Shown here piece by piece: positions 1-6,829 of a stretch of DNA of 7,797 nucleotides. The first letter of the stretch is position 1. Each line of letters starts with the position of its first letter. The stretch covers positions 1 through 7,797 of the forward strand of contig JAQCLA010000116.1 of NCBI GenBank assembly GCA_027592105.1, read 5' to 3'. The stretch comes from Pseudomonadota bacterium (GTDB lineage Bacteria > Pseudomonadota > Alphaproteobacteria > Rhodobacterales > Rhodobacteraceae). The notes beneath the pieces were generated by a model. It searched no databases. It was given only the letters and a program-made list of their open reading frames with translations, and was not told the origin of the DNA. Position numbers and translations under genes: made by a program.

Positions 1-1
1 G

Positions 2-838
2 TCGGAAATCAGCCGCCACGCGGTCACGCATCTGAGCTGCGCGCCCGTGGTGCTTTACATGCTGCTCGACCACGCCAAGAAACCGCCGCCCGTGCGGGTC
101 AAGGTCACGACCGGGGGGGCCGCGCCCACGCCCGCGCTGCTGTCCGGGCTTTCCAAGCTCGGCTTCGATCTCAGCCACATGTACGGGCTGACCGAAAGCT
201 ACGGCCCAGCCACGATCAACGATCCCAGCGACCCGGAGGCCGATATCGACACGCGCGCGGCGCTGATGGCCCGCCAAGGGCGCCGCCACGCCACCGCTGG
301 CCGCGCGCGAGTAGTGGATGAAGCGGGCCAAGATGTGCCTGCCGATGGGGTGACGATGGGCGAGATCGTCTTGGCCGGAAACACTATCATGGCGGGCTAC
401 TACCGAAACGCGGAGGCGACCGAGGCGGCCTTTTCGGGGGGCATGTTCCGCACCGGCGATCTGGCCGTGGTCCACCCCGATGGGCAGATCCAGATCCGCG
501 ACCGCGCTAAGGATATCATCATCACCGGCGGCGAGAATGTCTCGAGCCTCGAGGTGGAAACGGTGCTGCACCGCCACCCCGATGTGCTGTTGGCCGCCGT
601 CGTCGCGGCCCCCGACCCGAAATGGGGCGAAACACCTTGGGCCTTTATCGAGCCACGCCAAGGTGTCGCGCTGACCGCCGAGGCGCTGGCGGCCTTTTGC
701 AAAGAAAACCTCGCGGGATACAAACGCCCCCGCCATTTCGTGTTCGGCCCCCTGCCCCGCACGGCGACAGGGAAAATCCAGAAATTCGTCTTGCGTGAGA
801 ACGCGGCCCGCATGCTTGCGCGCGAGCCTGCGCAATGA
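2..838 (+). CDS. AMP-forming acyl-CoA ligase, C-terminal part (5' end outside window)
   Basis: Activates a carboxylic acid to its CoA thioester through an acyl-adenylate, in the cytoplasm. The frame is open from base 2 with no start, so this is the last 278 residues of a protein that begins to the left; the GTG at 47 is internal. Seen (visible numbering): the A5 adenylate motif YGLTES at 61-66, the ATP-ribose Asp in FRTGD (D153), the hinge/A8 region IRDRAKDIIITGGENVSSLEVE from about 165, and the A10 catalytic lysine in TATGKIQK (K258). The whole small C-terminal domain is therefore present and looks active. It resembles the medium-chain ligase group that includes AlkK- and DmdB-type enzymes, but the acyl pocket is mostly outside the window, so substrate is unknown. 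Its TGA overlaps the next ATG by 4 nt (ATGA), implying coupled translation with the phosphotransferase. Confidence 0.93.
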   Translation, partial: SEISRHAVTHLSCAPVVLYMLLDHAKKPPPVRVKVTTGGAAPTPALLSGLSKLGFDLSHMYGLTESYGPATINDPSDPEADIDTRAALMARQGRRHATAGRARVVDEAGQDVPADGVTMGEIVLAGNTIMAGYYRNAEATEAAFSGGMFRTGDLAVVHPDGQIQIRDRAKDIIITGGENVSSLEVETVLHRHPDVLLAAVVAAPDPKWGETPWAFIEPRQGVALTAEALAAFCKENLAGYKRPRHFVFGPLPRTATGKIQKFVLRENAARMLAREPAQ

Positions 839-1890
839 GCGCGCACCCCACCCCAGAGATCGACGCAGCAGCCCTTGCCACCTGGCTGGCCGCGCGGCTG
901 CCGGGTGCGGGTCTGCCGGGCCTGTCCCGGATCGGCGGCGGGCAGTCCAACCCCACATGGTTCGTCGATTGGGGGGGCGCGCGCTTGGTGCTGCGCAAAA
1001 AACCCGAAGGTCCGATCCTGCCCGGCGCGCATGCGGTCGAGCGCGAGTTTCGCGTGCTCAGCGCGCTGTGGAACACCGATGTCCCCGTGCCCCGCGCGCT
1101 TTGGTTGGAGGAGGATGCCACCATCCTCGGCACCCCTTTCTATGTCATGGAACGGCTGGAGGGGCGTGTGTTCGCCGACACCACCCTGCCCGGTGTCACG
1201 CCGGACGACAGGCAGGCGATGTATCGCGACATGGCCCGCGTGCTGGCGCGGCTTCATGCCGTGCGCCCGGCGGATGTTGGGCTGTCTGATTTCGGCAAGC
1301 CCGGCAATTACTTCGCCCGCCAGATCGCGCGCTGGACAAGGCAATATGTGGAATCGACCGGCCCGCGCATCGCCGCCCTCGATCATCTGGTCGATTGGTT
1401 GCCCGCCAACATGCCCGAGGACGACGGGGCGGTGTCGATCGCGCATGGTGATTTCCGGGTGGGCAATCTGATGTGGCACATGACCGAGCCGCGCGTGATC
1501 GGGGTTTTGGATTGGGAATTGTCCACGCTTGGCCACCCCTTGGCCGATCTGGGGTTCTGCGCCATCCCTTGGCACTCGAGCACCGAAGAATATGCAGGGC
1601 TTTTGGGCAGCGATTGGCAAGCGGCAGGTATCCCCAGCCGCGATGATTTCGTGGCGGAATACTTTGCCCATGCCGCACCCACCGGGCCGCTTTTGCCCTT
1701 TCACATCGCCTTTGCGCTGTTTCGCTTTGCCGTGATCTTCGTCGGCATTGCCGATCGCGCAAGGGCAGGCTCGGCCGCCTCGGCCGAGGCGGCGACCCTT
1801 GGCCCCTTGGCCGCCCGCTTTGCTGCGCGCGCCCTCGAAGTCATTGACACACAAACCATATCAGGGAGGGGACGCGATGCTCGTGTTTAG
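835..1890 (+). CDS. ACAD10/11 N-terminal-like phosphotransferase (aminoglycoside-phosphotransferase/choline-kinase fold)
   Basis: Predicted cytoplasmic small-molecule kinase of 351 residues. Seen: a Gly-rich loop IGGGQSNPT at 33-41, the ATP-binding strand LVLRKKPEG with Lys55/56, a Glu in the following helix (VEREF), the catalytic loop HGDFRVGNL with D206 and N211, and the metal-binding LDWE with D226. All residues needed for phosphoryl transfer are present. The RKKPxGxxLPxAHxVxREFRVLxAL stretch and LDWELSTLGHPLADLGF point to the family that forms the N-terminal domain of ACAD10/ACAD11 rather than to antibiotic kinases. Known members phosphorylate the hydroxyl of 4-hydroxyacyl-CoAs so that an acyl-CoA dehydrogenase-like partner can remove it; bacterial LvaA of levulinate catabolism is of this type. 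Lying directly behind an acyl-CoA ligase fits an acyl-CoA substrate. It starts inside the ligase stop and ends 14 nt inside dctQ. Family call is strong; the exact substrate is inference. Confidence 0.88.
   Translation: MSAHPTPEIDAAALATWLAARLPGAGLPGLSRIGGGQSNPTWFVDWGGARLVLRKKPEGPILPGAHAVEREFRVLSALWNTDVPVPRALWLEEDATILGTPFYVMERLEGRVFADTTLPGVTPDDRQAMYRDMARVLARLHAVRPADVGLSDFGKPGNYFARQIARWTRQYVESTGPRIAALDHLVDWLPANMPEDDGAVSIAHGDFRVGNLMWHMTEPRVIGVLDWELSTLGHPLADLGFCAIPWHSSTEEYAGLLGSDWQAAGIPSRDDFVAEYFAHAAPTGPLLPFHIAFALFRFAVIFVGIADRARAGSAASAEAATLGPLAARFAARALEVIDTQTISGRGRDARV
1863..1871 (+). promoter_or_regulatory. Strong ribosome binding site for the DctQ gene
   Basis: The purine run AGGGAGGGG lies five bases before the ATG at 1877, inside the last codons of the phosphotransferase gene. 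It fixes the DctQ start at 1877 rather than at upstream in-frame codons from 1748, whose translation overlaps the kinase and does not look like a TRAP subunit. Confidence 0.75.
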
Positions 1891-2413
1891 GGCTGTCGAC
1901 ACGCTGAACATCGCGATCGGCAAGGCCATCAGCATGCTGATCTGGGCGGGCATCGTCGTGCTCGTCTACGAGGTGGTGGCGCGCTACGTCTTCGGCCAGC
2001 CGACGCTTTGGGCGCATGGCTATACCCAGCGCATCTTTGGCGCCTATTTCGTGCTGGTGGGCGCCTATACGCTGATCCGCAACGACCATGTGCGCGTCGA
2101 TCTGCTTCTCAATACCGGCGGGCCACGCAGGCGCGCGGCGCTCGACCTCGTCAATTTTGCCTTTCTGGTGATCTGGGGCGCGGTGCTGAGCTGGGAGGCG
2201 TTCTGGTTCTTCGAAGACAGCTGGCGGTTCAACGAGGTCGATGAAAGCGCGCTGCGCCATCCGATGTGGCCGATCAAGCTGGCCATGTTCGTTGGCGTGG
2301 CGCTGATCACGCTGCAAGGTGTCGTCGAGGCACTGCGCGCGTTGATCCGCTTCATCTATCCCGCGGCCGATGTCGGCCGCGACGTCACCGGCACGGGGAG
2401 CGCTGCACAATGA
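1877..2413 (+). CDS. TRAP transporter small membrane subunit (DctQ family)
   Basis: Small integral membrane subunit (178 aa) that pairs with the large permease in a tripartite ATP-independent periplasmic transporter. Four hydrophobic segments are visible at about residues 15-37, 50-68, 89-111 and 131-153, the usual DctQ layout. Family hallmarks are EVVARYVFG at the end of helix 1, followed by a Trp (LWAHGYTQRIFGAYFVLVGAY), and the loop RNDHVRVDLLL, close to the common DctQ RxxxHVxVDLL motif. The Trp/Phe-rich third helix and the WP(I/L)K entry to helix 4 are also typical. The start is supported by the purine-rich ribosome binding site just upstream. Its TGA overlaps the permease ATG (ATGA), so the two membrane subunits are probably made in equal amounts. 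Substrate specificity lies in the receptor, not here. No sign of truncation. Confidence 0.92.
   Translation: MLVFRAVDTLNIAIGKAISMLIWAGIVVLVYEVVARYVFGQPTLWAHGYTQRIFGAYFVLVGAYTLIRNDHVRVDLLLNTGGPRRRAALDLVNFAFLVIWGAVLSWEAFWFFEDSWRFNEVDESALRHPMWPIKLAMFVGVALITLQGVVEALRALIRFIYPAADVGRDVTGTGSAAQ
2395..2400 (+). promoter_or_regulatory. Ribosome binding site for the DctM gene
   Basis: GGGGAG lies nine bases before the ATG at 2410, within the dctQ coding region. It supports the 434-residue DctM start beginning MTPELLTIG. The open frame extends upstream to 2266, but that extension is an out-of-frame reading of dctQ. Confidence 0.6.
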
Positions 2414-3714
2414 CGCCCGAACTCCTGACGATCGGCATGTTCAGCATGCTGTTGGTGGCGATCCTTTTGGGTGTGTCGCTGTCATTCGCGCTTGGCGGCA
2501 CGGCAGTGGTGTTCGGCCTCTTGGTCTTTGGACCCAATGGCATGTTCACCATCGTGTCGACGATGTTCGGCTCGATGTGGTCGATCCTGTTGTCGGCCAT
2601 TCCGCTCTTTGTGTTCATCGGCGTGGCGCTTGCGCGGTCCAAGATCGCCGAAGATCTCTACCAATCCTTCTACCTCTGGTCGGGGCGGATGCCCGGCGGC
2701 TTGCTGATCGGCACCTCGGGCTTTGCCGCCACGCTGTCGGCGATGACAGGCAGCTGCGCGGCCTCGACCGTGACCACGGGTCTTGTTGGCATGCCCGCTA
2801 TGGCCCAGCGCGGCTATGATCGGCGGTTCGTCTTGGGCACCATCGGAGCCTCGGGCACATTGGGCATTCTGATCCCGCCTTCGATCACGCTGATCTTGAT
2901 CGGGATGCAGACAGGCCAATCAGTCGGGCGGCTTTTCATGGGTGGTCTGGCAGCGGGTCTGCTGCTTTTGGCGATGTTCATGGCGTATATCGCGATCCGC
3001 AGCCGCATGCACCCCGAACTGGCCCCGCCGTCGCTGACCACAGCGCCCATCGCCGAGCGGCTGAAATCGCTGCGCGCGGTGATCTTGCCGCTGGTGGTGA
3101 TCTTGTCGGTGCTGGTCTCGATCTTCGCGGGCATCGCCACACCGACCGAGGCCGCAGCAGTGGGCGCGCTGGCCGTGGTGATCTCGGTCGCGATCCGGGG
3201 TGAGCTGAATTGGAGCTATGTGCGCAAGGTCAGCCATGACACCGCCTCGATGACGGGGATGGTGATCTGGATCGTCTTTGGCGCCTCGGCCTTTGTCGCG
3301 GTCTATGGCGGCGGCGGCGGCACGCGCTTCATGCAAAGCTTTTTGCTGGGGCTTGAGATCGAACCTTGGATGATGATCTTGCTCATGCAGCTCATCACGC
3401 TGGTCTTGGGGATGTTCCTCGATCCGGTGGGCATCATCCTTTTGGTGCTGCCGATTTTCTTTCCGATCGTCACCACCTTGGGCTTTGACCCGATCTGGTT
3501 TTGCATCCTGTTCCAGCTGAACCTGTGCATCGGCTATATCTCGCCGCCCTTCGGCTACAACCTGTTCTACCTCAAAACACTCAGCCCGGAGACGCCGATC
3601 CTTGAGATTTACAAGGCGATCTTTCCGTTCTTTTTCCTGATGCTGGCCACGGGGGCTGCGATTTTCCTGTTCCCCGAGCTTGTGACCAGCTTCACCGCAA
3701 TCCCCGCGCGTTGA
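2410..3714 (+). CDS. TRAP transporter large permease subunit (DctM family)
   Basis: Ion-coupled permease of the TRAP system, 434 aa, inner membrane, with about 11-12 hydrophobic segments; length and topology match DctM. Diagnostic motifs are in the expected order: SAIPLFVFIGVAL near 60-73, MTGSCAAST at 112-120 (the conserved small-residue ion-binding stretch), GTLGILIPPS at 149-158, ATPTEAAAVGA in the second half, LDPVGIILLVLPIF from about 337 and YISPPFGYN around 376-384. A run of five glycines (Y299-GGGGG-TR) precedes the amphipathic segment. The wording of the second half (VYGGGGGTRF, FQLNLCIGYISPPFGYNLFYLK) resembles the branch annotated as mannitol/chloroaromatic-type TRAP permeases, a label that says little about real substrate. 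It is coupled to dctQ by ATGA and followed by the receptor gene after 38 bp. Nothing looks broken. Confidence 0.95.
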   Translation: MTPELLTIGMFSMLLVAILLGVSLSFALGGTAVVFGLLVFGPNGMFTIVSTMFGSMWSILLSAIPLFVFIGVALARSKIAEDLYQSFYLWSGRMPGGLLIGTSGFAATLSAMTGSCAASTVTTGLVGMPAMAQRGYDRRFVLGTIGASGTLGILIPPSITLILIGMQTGQSVGRLFMGGLAAGLLLLAMFMAYIAIRSRMHPELAPPSLTTAPIAERLKSLRAVILPLVVILSVLVSIFAGIATPTEAAAVGALAVVISVAIRGELNWSYVRKVSHDTASMTGMVIWIVFGASAFVAVYGGGGGTRFMQSFLLGLEIEPWMMILLMQLITLVLGMFLDPVGIILLVLPIFFPIVTTLGFDPIWFCILFQLNLCIGYISPPFGYNLFYLKTLSPETPILEIYKAIFPFFFLMLATGAAIFLFPELVTSFTAIPAR

Positions 3715-3736
3715 GGCGCCGGGGGGACTATCCACC

Positions 3737-3746
3737 AGAGGAGGAG
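3737..3746 (+). promoter_or_regulatory. Very strong ribosome binding site for the receptor gene
   Basis: AGAGGAGGAG, almost fully complementary to the 16S 3' end, lies six bases before the ATG at 3753. It sets this start over upstream in-frame codons at 3711, and suggests the periplasmic receptor is made in excess of the membrane subunits, as is usual for TRAP systems. Confidence 0.8.
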
Positions 3747-3752
3747 AAGACC

Positions 3753-4805
3753 ATGACCAAGAAGATCCAACCGCTTTCACGCCGCGGCTTTTTCGCCGCG
3801 TCGGCGGGCGCTGCGGCGGGGGTGACGCTCGCGGCACCTGCGGCGATCGCGCAAACCAAAACGGTTTGGCGAATGCAGACGCATTGGCCCACCGGCAACT
3901 GGTATTACGAAGATGTCTTCGTGAAGTTCTGTAACCGCATCACCGCGGCCACCGGCGGCGAGCTGACAATCGAGCCGCATGCCCCCGAAAGCCTCGTGCC
4001 GACGGGCGAGGTGCTCAACGCCGTGCGCCGCGGCCTGCTGGAAAGCGCCTTCATCTACCCCGCCTATTGGATCGGGCGCGTGCCTGCTGCTGGTCACCTG
4101 AACGGCCATATCGGCGTTTGGGATCGCCACGAAGAGCAAGACATCTTCTACTACGAGATGGGCGGCCTCGACATCATCCGTGAAGCCTATGCCGAGCAGG
4201 GCGTCTATCAGGTCGGCCCCGTCTCCTATTCGGGTCTGACGCTCTGGGGCAACCGCCCGCTGCGCACTACCGCCGATTTCGCGGGCTGGCCCGTGCGTTC
4301 GACAGGGGCAGCTGGCCTGGTGTTGGCCAAGATGGGCGCATCGCCTGTCTCGATCCCCGGCGGCGAGCTTTACCAAGCGCTTCAGTCCGGTGTCGTGGAT
4401 GGCGCGCATTGGGGCTCGACCTCGACGGCTTGGGGCATGAACTTCCAGGAAGTGTGTAAATACGTCATGGAGCCCGACCTGCTTGGCCATCTGAACGGCG
4501 AAGTGATGGTCGGGCTTGATGCTTGGAATGCAGTGGGCGATGATATCCGCGCAACCGTATCCGAGATCGTGCGCGCAACCTCGGCCGAGGCGGCGGCGCA
4601 TTTCTTGTATCGCGACCTGACGTTCAAACAGGAATTCGTCAATGCCCGTGGCGGTGAATTGGTCACGATCGATGATGATGCACTGGCCGCATTGCGCGCT
4701 GCATCGCTGTCGGTCGTCGATGATTTCTCGGCACAAGACCCGACCTATTGCGGTCGTCTGGGCGAGATGCTGCACGAGTTCTTGCGCACCACTGGCCGCG
4801 CCTGA
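3753..4805 (+). CDS. TRAP transporter periplasmic solute-binding protein (DctP/TakP-like), Tat-exported
   Basis: Periplasmic receptor (350 aa) delivering substrate to the DctQ/DctM permease. The N-terminus is a twin-arginine signal: SRRGFF at 9-14, then a small-residue hydrophobic stretch and a likely cleavage after AIA (31-33), leaving mature QTKTVWRMQTHWP. Tat export implies folding, perhaps with a ligand or metal, before crossing the membrane. Family features are IEPHAPESLVPTGEVLNAVRRGLLE, a WPVRSTG segment with R182 at the position of the conserved carboxylate-binding arginine, and GGELYQALQSGVVDGAHW ending at W220. The layout matches the branch containing the 2-oxo acid receptor TakP. 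The usual acidic residue before that Trp (GAEW) is His219 here, so the ligand or ion site may differ. Substrate is probably an organic acid, given R182 and the CoA ligase in the same operon; identity is unknown. This is the last gene before the terminator. Confidence 0.93.
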   Translation: MTKKIQPLSRRGFFAASAGAAAGVTLAAPAAIAQTKTVWRMQTHWPTGNWYYEDVFVKFCNRITAATGGELTIEPHAPESLVPTGEVLNAVRRGLLESAFIYPAYWIGRVPAAGHLNGHIGVWDRHEEQDIFYYEMGGLDIIREAYAEQGVYQVGPVSYSGLTLWGNRPLRTTADFAGWPVRSTGAAGLVLAKMGASPVSIPGGELYQALQSGVVDGAHWGSTSTAWGMNFQEVCKYVMEPDLLGHLNGEVMVGLDAWNAVGDDIRATVSEIVRATSAEAAAHFLYRDLTFKQEFVNARGGELVTIDDDALAALRAASLSVVDDFSAQDPTYCGRLGEMLHEFLRTTGRA

Positions 4806-4829
4806 TCGCGCGGAGCGGACATAAACGCG

Positions 4830-4858
4830 CGGGGGCCGGTTCGCCGGCCCTCGTTTTT
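4830..4858 (+). terminator. Rho-independent terminator after the TRAP operon
   Basis: A perfect 7-bp GC stem, GGGCCGG (4833-4839) with CCGGCCC (4844-4850), closes a TTCG tetraloop. It extends outward by three further pairs, one of them G-T, to 4830/4853, and is followed directly by five T (4854-4858). The position, 25 nt after the receptor stop, fits the end of the ligase-kinase-TRAP unit. On the opposite strand the hairpin lacks a T-tract, so it is one-directional. Confidence 0.9.
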
Positions 4859-4877
4859 CCAAGACCCAATACCGGAT

Positions 4878-4882
4878 GAGGA
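4878..4882 (+). promoter_or_regulatory. Ribosome binding site for the quinone oxidoreductase gene
   Basis: GAGGA lies four bases before the ATG at 4887. It favours that start over the in-frame ATG at 4905. No convincing -35/-10 pair was found between the terminator and this site. Confidence 0.55.
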
Positions 4883-4886
4883 TATC

Positions 4887-5882
4887 ATGACCCTGCCCAG
4901 CACGATGACCGTTGTCGAAATCTCGCAATATGGCGGCCCCGAGGTCTTGATCCCCGCAACGGCCCCTGTGCCTGTCCCAGATGACGACCAGATCTTGATC
5001 CGCATCGCTTATGCGGGTGTGAACCGCCCCGACGCGCTCCAGCGCGCGGGCAATTATGCCCCACCCAAAGGTGCCTCGCCCCTGCCCGGGCTGGAGGCCG
5101 CGGGCCATGTCGCAGCCATCGGCGCGAATGTCACCCGCTGGAAAGTCGGCGATGCGGTCTGCGCGCTGTTGCCGGGTGGGGGCTATGCCGAATACGCCGT
5201 CACCGCCGCAGATCACGCGCTGCCCGTGCCGAAAGGCATGACGCTGGAGGCCGCGGCGGGCCTGTGCGAGACCTTCTATACCGTCTGGACCAATGTCTTC
5301 ATGCGCGGCGGCCTGCAGGCGGGTGAGCGCTTCTTGGTGCATGGCGGTGCCTCCGGCATCGGGACGACGGCGATCCAGCTGGCCCATCTGCGCGGCGCGC
5401 GCGTTTTCGCGACCGCAGGCAATGACGCGAAATGCGCCGCTTGCGAAAAGCTTGGGGCCGAGGTGGCGTTCAACTACCGCAATACCGATTTCGTGGCTGC
5501 CATGCGGGCCGAAGGCGGGGCTGATCTGATCCTCGACATGGTGGGCGGCGACTATATCGCGCGCAATCTTGATGCCTTGGCGATGGATGGGCGGTTGGTG
5601 CAGATCGCCTATCTGCAAGGCTCCAAGGTCTCGCTCGACATGATGCAGGTGATGACCCGGCGTTTGACGATCACGGGCTCCACCCTGCGCCCGCAATCCC
5701 ATGCGGCCAAGGCCACCATCGCCCGCGCGCTAGAGGCCGAGGTCTGGCCGCATCTGGAAAGCGGCGCGATTGCGCCGGTGATGGACAGTGTCTTTGATCT
5801 GGCCGATGCGGCATCGGCCCACGCACGGATGGAGAGTGCCGCCAATATCGGCAAGATCATTCTCAAGGTCGCCGGGGCATGA
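4887..5882 (+). CDS. NAD(P)H quinone oxidoreductase, PIG3-type, zinc-independent MDR superfamily
   Basis: Cytoplasmic NADPH-dependent oxidoreductase (331 aa, normal family length) that reduces quinones or other activated carbonyl/alkene compounds. Seen: an N-terminal GroES-like domain with GVNRPDALQRAGNYAPPKGASPLPGLEAAG, without the Cys/His set of zinc alcohol dehydrogenases; a Rossmann domain with the cofactor loop HGGASGIGTTAIQLA from H152 (G157 and G159 in the turn); and the family-specific tail GSTLRPQS...VWPHLESGAIAPVMDSVFDLADAASAHARMESAANIGKIILKV. These mark the PIG3/quinone oxidoreductase branch rather than crotonyl-CoA reductases. In such operons it may reduce an enone or quinone intermediate, but many members are general housekeeping or detoxifying enzymes. 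It begins 28 nt behind the terminator and overlaps the hydrolase start by 4 nt (ATGA), so the two are co-translated. Physiological substrate unknown. Confidence 0.92.
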   Translation: MTLPSTMTVVEISQYGGPEVLIPATAPVPVPDDDQILIRIAYAGVNRPDALQRAGNYAPPKGASPLPGLEAAGHVAAIGANVTRWKVGDAVCALLPGGGYAEYAVTAADHALPVPKGMTLEAAAGLCETFYTVWTNVFMRGGLQAGERFLVHGGASGIGTTAIQLAHLRGARVFATAGNDAKCAACEKLGAEVAFNYRNTDFVAAMRAEGGADLILDMVGGDYIARNLDALAMDGRLVQIAYLQGSKVSLDMMQVMTRRLTITGSTLRPQSHAAKATIARALEAEVWPHLESGAIAPVMDSVFDLADAASAHARMESAANIGKIILKVAGA

Positions 5883-6829
5883 GCGATTGGCGCGATCATG
5901 ACAGCTCGGCCCGACATTGGGTCGCGTCCAGCCAAACGCCGGGGCTGAATTTGGCACTGCGTGGACGGGGCACGCAGGGGCCGCCCGTCTTGTTCGTGCA
6001 TGGCGCGACATTCTCTGGGCGGCTATTTGATATTCCTCATCCGGGGCTAAACTGGTTGCAAGTAGCCGCCGATGCGGGGTTTTCCGCCTATGCCATCGAC
6101 ATTCGCGGCTATGGGCTGTCCAAGCCCGACGCCTTTCCCGAAGGGCGAGCTTACGCGACAGGCGCAGAAGCCATTTCCGATATCGCGGATGCGGTCGATT
6201 GGATCGCGGCGCGCCACAGGGGCGCACAAGTAGCGCTGGTGGGCTGGTCATGGGGCACGCTGACGACCTCGCGCTATGTGATCGGTCACGGCGCAGGCAA
6301 GATCAGCGCGCTGGCACTTTACGCCCCGATCTATGCCGAGGTGAATGAGGATTGGATCGCGGTGATGGCCGATCCGGCAGACAAGACACGCCACCGCGAT
6401 TTCGGCCCCTATCGCCGCGTCGATCTGGCCGACACCCGCGCGCGCTGGGATGCGCAGCTGCCCCAAGGTGCCGATTGGCGGGACGAGGCGTTGCTGCAAG
6501 CGATGGTCGACGCCTCCATCGCCGATGATGGTGACGACAGCGCCTATTTTCGGGTGCCCAACGGCACCTTCCTTGATCTGTGGGAATGTTTCAACGGGCG
6601 GCCCATCCATGACCCCGGGGCTATCACTTGCCCCACCCTTCTGATCCGCGGCGCGCAAGACCCGACCTCGACCCGCAGCGACAGCTTGGCGCTGTTCGAC
6701 AAGCTGGGGGCGGCGGATCGGTCCTATGTCGAGATCGCGGGCGGCACCCATTTCATCAATGCCGAGACCCGCGCGCCCGCGCTTTTCGATGCAGTCAATG
6801 CGTTCTTGCACCTGACGGCCAAAGCCTAG
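5879..6829 (+). CDS. Alpha/beta hydrolase, substrate unknown
   Basis: A 316-residue alpha/beta-hydrolase-fold enzyme with a complete apparent triad. Seen: the oxyanion strand LFVHGA (H41-G42), AIDIRGYGLS near 74-83, the nucleophile elbow GWSWG with Ser124, the acid in LLIRGAQDP (Asp261) and the base in GGTHFIN (His291). A serine nucleophile indicates an esterase, lipase, thioesterase or C-C hydrolase rather than an epoxide hydrolase or dehalogenase, which use Asp. Residues about 150-240 form the variable cap that sets specificity. No signal peptide or membrane segment is seen, so it is probably cytoplasmic. The ATG lies in the oxidoreductase stop; a good ribosome binding site is absent, which implies translational coupling. 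The TAG stop is shared as a palindrome with the convergent transporter gene. A lactone, ester or ring-cleavage product is possible, but nothing in the sequence decides it. Confidence 0.88.
   Translation: MSDWRDHDSSARHWVASSQTPGLNLALRGRGTQGPPVLFVHGATFSGRLFDIPHPGLNWLQVAADAGFSAYAIDIRGYGLSKPDAFPEGRAYATGAEAISDIADAVDWIAARHRGAQVALVGWSWGTLTTSRYVIGHGAGKISALALYAPIYAEVNEDWIAVMADPADKTRHRDFGPYRRVDLADTRARWDAQLPQGADWRDEALLQAMVDASIADDGDDSAYFRVPNGTFLDLWECFNGRPIHDPGAITCPTLLIRGAQDPTSTRSDSLALFDKLGAADRSYVEIAGGTHFINAETRAPALFDAVNAFLHLTAKA

Noticed and set aside
47..49. GTG as a start of the acyl-CoA ligase
   Set aside because: The same frame is open to base 2 and reads HLSCAPVVLYMLL, a normal internal ligase segment. 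The ATP-binding first half of the protein is missing, so the gene simply enters from outside the window.
1844..1849. A perfect TTGACA (-35-like) just before dctQ
   Set aside because: No acceptable -10 hexamer lies 15-19 nt downstream; that stretch is the purine-rich ribosome binding site. It falls in coding sequence of the kinase and is probably chance.
400..1854. A 484-codon open frame on the minus strand
   Set aside because: It is antisense to the ligase and phosphotransferase genes and its translation shows no recognisable family. It is explained by codon bias of the real genes.
835..1890. Aminoglycoside resistance kinase
   Set aside because: The fold is shared, but the sequence around the Gly-rich loop and the LDWELSTLGHPLADLGF segment belongs to the ACAD10/11 N-terminal-like branch, and the gene is locked in a metabolic operon.
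2920..3837. A 305-codon open frame on the minus strand
   Set aside because: It is antisense to the DctM membrane protein. Its very charged His/Arg/Asp/Gln-rich translation is the mirror of hydrophobic codons on the plus strand.
3777..5702. A 641-codon open frame on the minus strand
   Set aside because: It lies antisense to the receptor gene, the terminator and the oxidoreductase, all well supported. Its translation is rich in His, Arg, Gly and Gln with no domain or hydrophobic pattern, as expected of stop-poor antisense frames in GC-rich DNA.
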